Translations under genes and position numbers: made by a program
Source: CAZZHG01 sp964653655
GTDB lineage: Bacteria > Bdellovibrionota > FAC87 > UBA2466
DNA length: 64,000 nucleotides
Direction: 5' to 3'
Assembly (NCBI GenBank): GCA_964653655.1
Contig: CAZZHG010000007.1
Span: 1 to 64,000 of the forward strand
The notes under the pieces: generated by a model
Database searches by the model: none
What the model was told of the DNA's origin: nothing
What the model saw: only the letters and a program-made list of their open reading frames with translations
Part shown: positions 34,391-42,912 of the stretch, in pieces
Layout of the letters: every line of letters starts with the position of its first letter
Position numbering within the stretch: position 1 is the first letter of the stretch

Positions 34391-35362
34391 CTATTCGGCG
34401 TCTTCTTCTTTGAGAGCTTCCTCCCGCTTTTTGGCGGCGGAGGCAAGATCGCGATCGAGGGCGGCGAGCGCTTGGCTCGTGTCGGGGCGGGGCCAATCGA
34501 TGAGGGTGACGCTGTAGGGGCCGTTGAAATCAAAGGCCGGATCTTTGTCGACGATCGAGACGACGATCATCACGCTGACCAGAAAGACGTCGATACCGAG
34601 AATCCAGCGAAAAACCCGCCGGGCCGGCTGCTCGGTGAAAACGAGACGGGCAATCGAGTAGCCGGAGTAAAGAACCCACGCCAGAAACAAGGCTGCTCCC
34701 ACGAAACTTGAGCCGACGAAGCCCGGAGCATTGAAGGCGATGACTTCCGTTCCCATCCACACAAGCCATCCGAGCGAGAAGGCCGCCGAGCTTCGGCGGA
34801 AGAATTCCCAATAGCGGTACTCGCCGGCGTGCAACCGCGAGAGCAAGGCGAAGCCGAGGGCGAGAAGAAGCGGCAACGGTATGCTTATGGCCGCGCGCCC
34901 GAGGGAATAAGCCATCATGTGCTCGTCGTGGGAGCGGTAGTAGGAACCGACAAACACCAGGAAAGCCTGAAGGAGAAGATAGCCGAAGTTGCGTCCCCAC
35001 TCGGCGCGGGTGATGCCCAGGTAGAGGACGTCCGCCTGCTTCGGCAGCACCTCGGTGTGCGCGTCCAGGGACTCCTCGAAGTCCGCGTCGAATTTCAAGG
35101 CGCCGATATCGAAATGCGTCCCGGTCTTCAGCTCGATTTCGGAGACGAGATGGTGATCCTTGCGCAGGCCGTTCGCGCTACCCAGATCGACGATGAAGAC
35201 CCTTCCGTCCTCCCGCTTTTCGATCCGCGCGTGGCTCGCCGAAACTTGCGCATGAGGAACCCATACATCGGAAGCCGAAGCCCGTCCGAGCACCGCCGGA
35301 AACGAGGCAATCTTGAAATATTGGGCGTGGCCGAGAACGCCCGCGCGCATCTTGAGTATCAC
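34391..35362 (-). CDS. FHA-domain membrane protein
   Basis: 323 residues. Residues 5-100 form an FHA domain (FPAVLGRASASDVWVPH, VSASHARIEK, DLGSANGLR with conserved Gly-Arg, Ser-x-His and Ser-x-Asn-Gly). Residues 125-270 hold about four to five membrane helices; the C terminus is a charged helix (AAKKREEALKEEDAE). GTG start at 35362 overlaps the stop of the protease gene (GTGA) and has GGAGGG upstream. Last gene of the operon-like run; may read a phosphothreonine signal at the inner membrane. Confidence 0.82.
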   Translation of the reverse strand: MILKMRAGVLGHAQYFKIASFPAVLGRASASDVWVPHAQVSASHARIEKREDGRVFIVDLGSANGLRKDHHLVSEIELKTGTHFDIGALKFDADFEESLDAHTEVLPKQADVLYLGITRAEWGRNFGYLLLQAFLVFVGSYYRSHDEHMMAYSLGRAAISIPLPLLLALGFALLSRLHAGEYRYWEFFRRSSAAFSLGWLVWMGTEVIAFNAPGFVGSSFVGAALFLAWVLYSGYSIARLVFTEQPARRVFRWILGIDVFLVSVMIVVSIVDKDPAFDFNGPYSVTLIDWPRPDTSQALAALDRDLASAAKKREEALKEEDAE

Positions 35363-36732
35363 GGGCCCTCCCTCTTCAATCCGTCCCACTGCTTCTCCAG
35401 GACCTTCTTGATATTGGCCTGACTGAATCCGCGAAGGGTTCCCTTCACGAGGAGCGCGGGACCGCTATTCACGGGAGTAATCCATTTGAAGTCCGCGTCG
35501 TACAGGTCCGGATGGCGCAGGTAGGAACGCAGACAGTAGTTCAGTTTCAGATCCACGCCGCTCTTGTTACGGAAACGGTTCTCGTGACACTGGGCATCGG
35601 TCTGGAGACGATGCTCGTCCTCGGCGAGACTCAGAATGAAGTCGCTGCTCGCCTCGAAGAAATCGTTGTAGCGCTCGCTGAGAAGGCTTGCGAACTGAAA
35701 ACGGTTCAACGTGCCGGGAGAATAGACTTCGTAGCGCAGCTCGAGCGTTCCCGTCGTGAGGCTTTGGGCGAGGTAGGACGAAAACGGCAGGAAACAAACC
35801 TGGCGGTAGCCTGAGTAAGCCTGCTTTCGTTCGGTGGCGTCGTCCCCCCAGCACTTCAAGTAGGACGGCGGCTTAGGCACGCGCCAGCCCTCGAAGGAGG
35901 ACGTCTCTTTGCCGGAATCCATCAAGTCCGTGGTGAGCTCCTCCTGAACGGAGTCGAGCTGGCGCGAGATTTCCTGCTGCCAATCCTCGGGATGGTCCTG
36001 AGTCGCGAGACTTCGTTTCGCCGCTTTCTCCACGAGGTCGACCGCGGCCCACGCGGGCACGGCGAAAGACACGTTCTGGGAATCGTTCAGCATCGACACG
36101 TTGATGCCGACCACTCTCCCCCGCGGATCCACCGTGGGGCCACCGCTCATGCCCGAGTTCAGCGGCGAGGAAAGATGAAGCTCTTCATAGAGCCCGTGCT
36201 GCAGAGATTCGTTGAAAATGCCTTCGATGATGGAAAGGTTCAGATCCTGCGGGAGACCCAAGGAGTAAAGGCGAGACCCTTGAGCCGGAGGAAGCTCCTC
36301 GAACTCCAGCGTGCCGGTGAAAACCTTCGGCACCTGAATCAAAGCCAGGTCGTGAATGACGTCGAGGCCGAGAAGTTTCGCCTCTATCGACCCTTCCGGG
36401 GTTTCCAGAAAAATGCGGTACTTCTTCGGGAATTGAACCACGTCGGAGACGACGTGGTAGTTCGTCATGAGCTTGCCGTCTTTTCCCACGACGAAGGCAG
36501 AACCGTAGGAGCGCTTCGGCGCGTCCGATCGCACGGCGGTTTTCAGCTGAAAGACGAACGGCTCGACCTTCCGGAAAACCTGGTCGGCGCTGGGGGCCTT
36601 TTCCTTGTCGCCGCTCACCTGAGCGCTGATGGCCACCGCGAACGGATCGAACGCCGCGACCGGCGCCTTCTTCGGAGCGCTCGGAGGCGTCGCGTAGGCG
36701 AGAAGAGTGAAAATGAGAAAAAGCCGCGGCAT
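35359..36732 (-). CDS. Secreted S1C (DegP/HtrA-like) serine protease without PDZ
   Basis: 457 residues, signal peptide (MPRLFLIFTLLAYATPPSAP). Trypsin-like core in residues 55-240: MTNYHVVSD (His near 93), VIHDLALIQV (Asp near 128) and LNSGMSGGPTVD (Ser near 196), as in HtrA proteases. The C-terminal 220 residues are not a recognisable PDZ domain and contain several Cys and aromatic residues. Probably periplasmic. It starts 34 nt after the GNAT gene on the same strand and overlaps the FHA gene. Confidence 0.87.
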   Translation of the reverse strand: MPRLFLIFTLLAYATPPSAPKKAPVAAFDPFAVAISAQVSGDKEKAPSADQVFRKVEPFVFQLKTAVRSDAPKRSYGSAFVVGKDGKLMTNYHVVSDVVQFPKKYRIFLETPEGSIEAKLLGLDVIHDLALIQVPKVFTGTLEFEELPPAQGSRLYSLGLPQDLNLSIIEGIFNESLQHGLYEELHLSSPLNSGMSGGPTVDPRGRVVGINVSMLNDSQNVSFAVPAWAAVDLVEKAAKRSLATQDHPEDWQQEISRQLDSVQEELTTDLMDSGKETSSFEGWRVPKPPSYLKCWGDDATERKQAYSGYRQVCFLPFSSYLAQSLTTGTLELRYEVYSPGTLNRFQFASLLSERYNDFFEASSDFILSLAEDEHRLQTDAQCHENRFRNKSGVDLKLNYCLRSYLRHPDLYDADFKWITPVNSGPALLVKGTLRGFSQANIKKVLEKQWDGLKREGP

Positions 36733-36766
36733 CTCACCTTCTTATCGGTGTTTTCGCGGCGTCTGC

Positions 36767-37936
36767 TTATTGCTTGGCGTCAGGCAAACAGAAAGGGTCG
36801 AGGCTCGCCTTTTCCTCGAGACGGAAGTAGTTGGTAAGGTACTCGATATACAGCGGGTTCACCGTGCCATGAACGGGGCCCATCGCAAACAGCCGGTCGA
36901 AGGAACGGCTGAGGATTACGTAGTCGCGCCGTCTATCTCCCTGGCGCTTGAAACTTGGGAAATACGCGACCGGCAGGTAGCCGGCTTTCAGCAGACAGTC
37001 GATGCCGTGGGAATCCCCCGCATCGTTGATCATCTCGATGTAGCTGATGTTGTGCCGGTTGAGCAGCAGCGACACCGCTTTGTATAGGTCCACCGGATCC
37101 ACCGGGTGATCCAGCCGTTCGCCGATGATGGCGGCAAAGCGCATTTCGGGAATGACCTTCACGAAGATCTCCACCTTCTGGTGCAGACCGGTGATGAGCG
37201 CATTCGGTTCCTGAAACGGATAGAAGTGAATGGCGATGGATTTCTTGTCCCGGAGGGACTCGAAGCGATCGCGGACGAAGTTGGGCGCGAAAAGAATTTC
37301 GAGCGGCGGAATGGGCTCCGTCTGAAAACGCCGCTCCTCCCGCGGAGCAACCACTTCGAGCGCCGGCAAATCACATTGCTTGCGGACCGTTTCGAAAAAC
37401 GGCGCGAGCACGGGGTGCATGTGAAACGTGGCGAGCCGCCGATCGGAGAGGGTTCCCTCGAAAAAATAGGCCGAAAGGCCGTTCACGCGGAATTGATCCG
37501 CGCCCATGGCGTTTGGAAAAATGCCGAGAAGCTTGAACCCCATCCGAAGCGTCAGCTCCTGCTGTTCGAGGGTGAGATAGCGGGTGGTCGTGTACAGAAC
37601 TTCGACCTGACCTTGCAAATATTGAATGAGAAGCGGCAGGGCGTCACCGAGCAGCTGAACCGAATCGTTCCATTCGGGTTGCAGCACCACCCGGTTCAGC
37701 TTCGCCAGCCGGTTCTCGGGATCCAGCATCAGGGAGAACGCCGCGAGCAGCTCCCCTTCCCTGTCGGCGACAAGCCATTTCGAAAGCGGAGACTCGATGT
37801 CCTTAAGCAGCAAGCGGTAATTGAGCAGTACCGGATCGTCGGGCGTTGCGCTGCACGCAAGCTGGTACAGCTTCATGATCGCAAACGCGTCCTCGGGCTG
37901 GGCTCGGCGGTAATTTATTCCCTCTTTCAGAGGCAC
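36767..37936 (-). CDS. GNAT-type acyltransferase-like protein (paralogue B)
   Basis: 389 residues from the GTG at 37936, which has AAGGAAG 8 nt upstream and overlaps the MFS gene by 10 bases. Residues 1-150 resemble a GNAT domain (INYRRAQPEDAFAIMKLYQL, GELLAAFSLMLDPENRLAKL), although the usual acyl-CoA loop is not obvious. The C-terminal domain (YIEMINDAGDS, AGYLPVAYFPSFKRQGDRRR, DYVILSRSFDRL) is clearly related to the plus-strand paralogue at 33063. Likely an acyl- or aminoacyl-transferase acting on products of the neighbouring activating enzymes; inferred. Confidence 0.72.
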   Translation of the reverse strand: MPLKEGINYRRAQPEDAFAIMKLYQLACSATPDDPVLLNYRLLLKDIESPLSKWLVADREGELLAAFSLMLDPENRLAKLNRVVLQPEWNDSVQLLGDALPLLIQYLQGQVEVLYTTTRYLTLEQQELTLRMGFKLLGIFPNAMGADQFRVNGLSAYFFEGTLSDRRLATFHMHPVLAPFFETVRKQCDLPALEVVAPREERRFQTEPIPPLEILFAPNFVRDRFESLRDKKSIAIHFYPFQEPNALITGLHQKVEIFVKVIPEMRFAAIIGERLDHPVDPVDLYKAVSLLLNRHNISYIEMINDAGDSHGIDCLLKAGYLPVAYFPSFKRQGDRRRDYVILSRSFDRLFAMGPVHGTVNPLYIEYLTNYFRLEEKASLDPFCLPDAKQ

Positions 37937-39141
37937 GGCGCCACTTCCTTCGGAGTTCCTTCCTCGGCGCTCAGGCTGAGGAAATACAAAGCCAGCGCGC
38001 AAACGCCGACCCCTTGAATGAGACACACCGTCGGCGGGCTCACGTAGTCCGTGAGGGCGCCGAACAAGAAGTACGCTATGGGAAACGTGAAGCTGATCGT
38101 TGCTTGGAGAAGCGCGAAGAACCGCCCCTTCCACTCGGGCGCGACCACTTCCTGGAAGAACGCTACGAACTTCACGTTATTTACACCAAGGGCGGCTCCC
38201 GCAATCAACAGGGCGGCTCCGTACACCCGCGTATCCGTGACGAATGCCGGTACTCCAAGCCCCAGGCCGAGGGTGAAGAGGCAAAGGGCGCCGAGACGGA
38301 TGCGGCTCGAGATGAAATTGATGTGCCCCGCGAGCATCGCTCCCGCGAAGAGTCCGACCCAAAGGCAAGCTTCGAGAGAACCGAGGGTGCTGGCCGAAGC
38401 GCCAAGGGTCTTCTTGGTATAGATGGGCAGAACAACGAGAGTCGGGGTCGAGAAGAAATTGATGAAGCCGAAGCCCAGAAGCACCTTCTTCAGAAAGGGC
38501 ATCTGACCGAGCATTTCCCAGCCGCTTTTCGCCTGTTCTTCCCCGGCCGCGGGCGGAACCGCATACCGGTACCGGGCGAACCACGAGCAGGTTGCTGAAA
38601 TCAGGTAGCCCAGCGCCGCAAGCTTCGCCGTACCTCCGATACCCACCTTGTCGATGAGCATGGCCCCGGCGACGGCGCCCGCGAAATTGGCAAGGCTCTG
38701 GGTCGTAGTGAGAAGCGACACCGCCCGTTCCACGTCGTCCTTCGCCGCCACTTCCGCCACCGCTTTATTGAGCGTCGGATCGAGGAAGGCCTGCAGGCAC
38801 GCGGCCACGAAACCCGCCACGAAAGCGACCGGCATCGAGAGCATGTGCTGCCAAACGAGAATCCCGACCCCGCCGACCACGAAGGCAGCTAGGAGATCCG
38901 CCGTCACGAGGATGCGTCGGCTAGGCAATCTGTCGACGGTACGGCCTATACGCTTTACCAGGATGAGAGACGGAATCGCGGCCATCACCATGAAAAGCCC
39001 GACGAGCTTTCCGGTGCCGGTCGTGGCGCTGGCAAGGAGCCACCAAATCATCGCCATCTGGTACATGCGCCCGCCGGACTGGGACAGCACTTGGCCCGCC
39101 CAGATCAGAAGGAAATCGGGATTGCGCCGGAAGAAGTTCAC
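37927..39141 (-). CDS. MFS transporter
   Basis: 404 residues with about 12 hydrophobic segments. The loop RIGRTVDRLPSRRILVTADL matches the conserved G-x-x-x-D-R-x-x-R-R loop after helix 2 of major facilitator proteins of the MFS_1/MFS_3 type (EntS-like exporters). Overlaps the LuxC-PaaK gene by ATGA. In this context it most likely exports or flips a product of the acyl-activating enzymes; direction and substrate are unknown. Confidence 0.88.
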   Translation of the reverse strand: MNFFRRNPDFLLIWAGQVLSQSGGRMYQMAMIWWLLASATTGTGKLVGLFMVMAAIPSLILVKRIGRTVDRLPSRRILVTADLLAAFVVGGVGILVWQHMLSMPVAFVAGFVAACLQAFLDPTLNKAVAEVAAKDDVERAVSLLTTTQSLANFAGAVAGAMLIDKVGIGGTAKLAALGYLISATCSWFARYRYAVPPAAGEEQAKSGWEMLGQMPFLKKVLLGFGFINFFSTPTLVVLPIYTKKTLGASASTLGSLEACLWVGLFAGAMLAGHINFISSRIRLGALCLFTLGLGLGVPAFVTDTRVYGAALLIAGAALGVNNVKFVAFFQEVVAPEWKGRFFALLQATISFTFPIAYFLFGALTDYVSPPTVCLIQGVGVCALALYFLSLSAEEGTPKEVAPCL

Positions 39142-41783
39142 CGCTCGCGCCTTTCGTCGAGAATCGTCTTTAGCTTGCCGCTACGGCCGCTCCTGGGAAG
39201 GCTCGCGATGGGATAGGTCTCGACGTAGAGCTGGGCGAGCATCCCCTGCTCCAGCTCCAGGGCAATCTTCTTCACGTTATGAAGAACGGCCTGCCGCATT
39301 TGATTTTCGAGCTCCGGGCCGGGCTTTTCCGTTTCCACTCTGAGCACGATTTCCTCCCCGCGCTGTCCCTCCCGAACGGCGAGCTGCATGGCGGAAACCG
39401 GGAAGGCGTCCAAGCCATGAATCACGTCGCGATAGGGAAGATTCAGCAGTCCGACGCAAATCTGATCGTCGGCGCGTCCGAGGTACTCGATGATCCGGTT
39501 GCGGCGGCCGCAAGGACACTTTTTGTCGACGAATTTCGCGGCGTCTCCAATCTCGTATCGGATGAGCGGGAAGGCGTACTTCCGCAGGCTCGTGATGAGA
39601 ATTCGCCCCGGTTCTCCGTGAGCCACCGGCATGCCTTCGTCGTTCACCAGCTCGATCCAGTTGAAGTCGTCTACGGTGTGGTGCTCGAACCCGGCCAGAT
39701 GCTCGCATTGGAACGCTATCTGCCCCCCATCGTTGGCTCCGATGACGGAAGAGATGCGCTTCACCCCCATCACTTCCTTCAGCCACACCCGATCGCTCAC
39801 GCTCATGGGCGTACCGGCATAGATGACTTTTTCGATCTGCATCGAAGGCTCGATTTCCTTGGCCTCCCGAAGCAATTTCACGAGCCGCGCCGGGATTGCC
39901 TGGATCGCGTTGATATTGAACTGCCGCCAGACCTTGGCGAAGACGGCGGCGTCCATGTAGTTGGCGAAAGCGAACGTGGTCGCTCCCAACCGGCAGTTGA
40001 TGTGATCGAACGACACGAAGCTGCCGTACAAGTCTCCGGCGAGCATGAAATTGGCGACACGATCGCCTGCCTCCATGCCCGCGGCCCTGAGGACCCGGAC
40101 GGCGCCCGAAATCATCTGTTCCCAGTCGTGACCGTCGTAAAGGGAGAACTTGGGTTCTCCCGTGGAACCTCCGCTACGCGAAACGTAACCGCCCGTGATG
40201 GACGCCTTGGTGGCAAGGCCGGTCCCTTGAGGCGGCATGTTCGTTTCCATTTCCACTCGCGTAAGCGCGGGAATTTTGGGCAGATCGGCGACGCCGTCGA
40301 TCTTCACTCCCTCCAGGCGCTTGCCGTAGAAGGGGCTCTTTTTCGCTTCATCCAGGAGCACGCGAAGCTGCGCGTCCACCTCGCCCCGGAACTCCTTCTC
40401 GGTCATGGCATCGACGGGATAAATCGCCGTCTCGGCGAAGCGGCCGACCACGAAGTGACCGAGCTGAGGAAGGTCGTACGCGCCGTCATGGGGATCGTCC
40501 ACTTCGCCGCCGGACATCGCGCCCAAGTCACCCACCTTCAAAGCCCCGGCCGCCGCCAGCCGGCGGTACCACTCGCCTTGTTCCGAAGAAGCGGCTACGA
40601 GACCGACCGTCTGGAGATAACCGCGCACCGCCTCCGCCTCCTGGAGAATGGTCTCCACGCTCGTAAAGGGGATGATGCGAATCGTTCGGTGGAGCGGGGA
40701 AGGCTCGATGGCCGTCTTTTTGTCGACGATCACCGTCCAATCCACGTTTTTTGCAGTAGCGCGAAGCAGCCCCTCGCCTTTGGCTTCGGCGACTTCGGCG
40801 ACCCCACGCCATTTCTGAATCTCGACCGCGACGTTCGCGTCGACCGGACCGGCCGGGAGTTTGGCGAGCTGAGCATCCAGCGCCTTCGGGAGAGCCTCGG
40901 CGACGGAAAGTGCCGCCTCAATCCCCTCCACGTAACACTGCTGGGGAGCCGTGCAGGCGTTCTGATCCCAAATCGACATTTCCCAGGCCATCTTCTCGGC
41001 CACCTTGTCCGCGCCCGAGGCGGCAAGCCCCGCCTTGGTCACGATGGAAAGCGACAACTTCGGTCCGAACACAATGAGTTTCTTACCGGCTCCTAGTCCG
41101 TCTCGATAGGCGCGGACCGCGTCCTCGCCGCCCCAAACGACAATTCCGTCGACCCGGGCCTTGAATTCCTCGAGTACGTCCTTCGCGCTCGAAGGATAGT
41201 CGATGAGCGCGACTGATTTCGCGACGACACCCTCCTCGTCGCATTCGAGAAGCGATTCCATGAGACGCGGCAAAAACAGCTTTTCCCCGGAGGACATCTT
41301 CAAGATAGTGACGTTGCCGGTTAGCAGACCCTCGACGAGAGAGCCGATGCCGACGAGAAACACGTTACCGGAAAGCACGTGCATGACGACGCCAAGGGGA
41401 CTCCAGCGCAGCTGGGTCCTTCGGGCGTGGCGGTAGCTGGGCCCTCCGGCGCTGGTCAGCCCCTTTAGCTCGGCCGACACTTTCTTCCGAAGCACTTCGG
41501 GGCTGAGCACCCAGACCACTTCCTCCATACCGAGACGAATCATCTCCGGGGAGAAACCGGTCGCTTCCGGAAGCGTCGCTTCCAGCTGCACGCGCTTGGG
41601 ATAGGCAGGATCCGCCCAGAGCTTACCGACCTTTTCGAGAACCCGAAGGATCTTGTCTTGCGGGTACTCCCGAATGCTTTCCCGTTGGGCGTCCGCTCGG
41701 CGGCAAAGGCTCGCGACGTCGTCCGTCGTAAGCGGTTTCGAGGAGTCGAGCCATTCTCCAAAGGCGTAACGAATCTTTTCCAT
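39138..41783 (-). CDS. Fusion of LuxC-type acyl reductase and PaaK/LuxE-like adenylating domain
   Basis: 881 residues. Residues about 1-450 match LuxC, the NADPH-dependent acyl-CoA/acyl-enzyme reductase: RWSPLGVVMHVLSGNVFLV, LTGNVTILKMSSGEKLFLP and IWDQNACTAPQ with the acyl-accepting Cys near 277. Residues about 460-881 are a PaaK-type ligase: SRSGGSTGEPK (P-loop, about 535-545), FPLIRYEIGD and GRADDQICV. A single chain could activate a fatty acid and reduce it to an aldehyde. It starts one base after the LuxE stop and overlaps the MFS gene by ATGA. Fatty acid or beta-keto acyl substrates cannot be distinguished. Confidence 0.87.
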   Translation of the reverse strand: MEKIRYAFGEWLDSSKPLTTDDVASLCRRADAQRESIREYPQDKILRVLEKVGKLWADPAYPKRVQLEATLPEATGFSPEMIRLGMEEVVWVLSPEVLRKKVSAELKGLTSAGGPSYRHARRTQLRWSPLGVVMHVLSGNVFLVGIGSLVEGLLTGNVTILKMSSGEKLFLPRLMESLLECDEEGVVAKSVALIDYPSSAKDVLEEFKARVDGIVVWGGEDAVRAYRDGLGAGKKLIVFGPKLSLSIVTKAGLAASGADKVAEKMAWEMSIWDQNACTAPQQCYVEGIEAALSVAEALPKALDAQLAKLPAGPVDANVAVEIQKWRGVAEVAEAKGEGLLRATAKNVDWTVIVDKKTAIEPSPLHRTIRIIPFTSVETILQEAEAVRGYLQTVGLVAASSEQGEWYRRLAAAGALKVGDLGAMSGGEVDDPHDGAYDLPQLGHFVVGRFAETAIYPVDAMTEKEFRGEVDAQLRVLLDEAKKSPFYGKRLEGVKIDGVADLPKIPALTRVEMETNMPPQGTGLATKASITGGYVSRSGGSTGEPKFSLYDGHDWEQMISGAVRVLRAAGMEAGDRVANFMLAGDLYGSFVSFDHINCRLGATTFAFANYMDAAVFAKVWRQFNINAIQAIPARLVKLLREAKEIEPSMQIEKVIYAGTPMSVSDRVWLKEVMGVKRISSVIGANDGGQIAFQCEHLAGFEHHTVDDFNWIELVNDEGMPVAHGEPGRILITSLRKYAFPLIRYEIGDAAKFVDKKCPCGRRNRIIEYLGRADDQICVGLLNLPYRDVIHGLDAFPVSAMQLAVREGQRGEEIVLRVETEKPGPELENQMRQAVLHNVKKIALELEQGMLAQLYVETYPIASLPRSGRSGKLKTILDERRER

Positions 41784-41784
41784 C

Positions 41785-42912
41785 TTAGTGCCTCCTCACG
41801 ATGTCGGCGGCGGTGATCGCGCAGCCTTTGTGCTTCGAAATGCCCCCGCGCCCGACGATTTCAAACGTCGGCGAGTTCCATCCGCAACCGCACGGATCCG
41901 GATGCAGGTAGCCGAGGTCCGTACTCAAAATCGCAAGATTAGGCATCATCGCGTTGTAAGGCGTGACGAGTTCGATGAGACCCGTCTCACCGGGGGCGCA
42001 GACGGCCATGGTTTCGGGATTTCGAATGAGAATACGGTTAAACACAGGCACGTGGTGGCGGTGATTCGTACACGAAAGATACGGAGCGCTGTGTTCGGCC
42101 ATTCCGTAGAGGTCGTACATGTTGTCCAGCGGGATGCCCAGAGCTTCGGAGGTCTGCCGCTGAAACTCGTTCTTGGTGACCTTCTTGTCTTCCTTCGCCT
42201 TCCAGCCGCCGCCGATGATGACCCGGCTTCCTTTCGGAAGCTGAATGGGCTTCGCGCGCTTTCGCACTTCGGTCACCAAATCGAACAGGAAGCTCGGAAT
42301 GCCGAGCAGCCGCACCGGGTACCCTTCCCGGGCAAAACGCTCGAGCGCCTGGATGGTTTCCTCCATCCGGAACTCCCAATCGCCCTTGCTATTCTTTCTG
42401 ACCGTGAAATGAGCTTCGTGGGGATTGGCGAAACGCATCTCGTTCTTCGCGGTAAAGGCGATGCCTAGATCCTTGGCTTCGTCGGGGTGGTAAATGAAGA
42501 TGCAGTAATTGGTCGGTTCGTCGGTGACGAGGCCGGCCTGGCCCCAGAGTACGTCCATCATGGACTGAACCCGATCGAAACTTCCCTGATCGAACCAAAT
42601 CTGAGTCTTTTGACCGCTGGTGCCCGAGGAAGTCAGTTTCAGAACCGCCTGCTCTTCCGGCATCGAAGTGAGAAGGTGCCACTTCATCGCGGTGACGTTC
42701 ACCGAGGGGATCCGCTCAAGGTCCTTCTCCTCGCGGATGGACGAGGGATCGAAACCGTGCCGGCGGTAAATGTGGCCCAGCTCCGTGGAATGCTCCGCGT
42801 GGAACTCGGCGAACTCGCGGCACGCCTTTACCATTAGCGCCGATTTCTCCGGCGTCCAATCCAGGGGTTTGTCGATGCGGCAGACCGCTTCGGAAGCGGG
42901 GAACTGGTTCAT
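41785..42912 (-). CDS. LuxE-type acyl-protein synthetase
   Basis: 375 residues. KLTSSGTSGQKTQIWFDQG (about 92-110) is the LuxE/AMP-forming P-loop, with ESYS-like family segments GIPSFLFDLVTEV, RVIIGGGWKAKE and LYGMAEHSAPYLSC downstream, and a CGCGW zinc-like motif near the end. LuxE activates fatty acids as acyl-AMP and transfers them to an enzyme cysteine, normally for reduction by LuxC, encoded immediately downstream. No luxA, luxB or luxD is present. ATG overlaps the stop of the HATPase-GNAT gene by ATGA. Confidence 0.9.
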   Translation of the reverse strand: MNQFPASEAVCRIDKPLDWTPEKSALMVKACREFAEFHAEHSTELGHIYRRHGFDPSSIREEKDLERIPSVNVTAMKWHLLTSMPEEQAVLKLTSSGTSGQKTQIWFDQGSFDRVQSMMDVLWGQAGLVTDEPTNYCIFIYHPDEAKDLGIAFTAKNEMRFANPHEAHFTVRKNSKGDWEFRMEETIQALERFAREGYPVRLLGIPSFLFDLVTEVRKRAKPIQLPKGSRVIIGGGWKAKEDKKVTKNEFQRQTSEALGIPLDNMYDLYGMAEHSAPYLSCTNHRHHVPVFNRILIRNPETMAVCAPGETGLIELVTPYNAMMPNLAILSTDLGYLHPDPCGCGWNSPTFEIVGRGGISKHKGCAITAADIVRRH

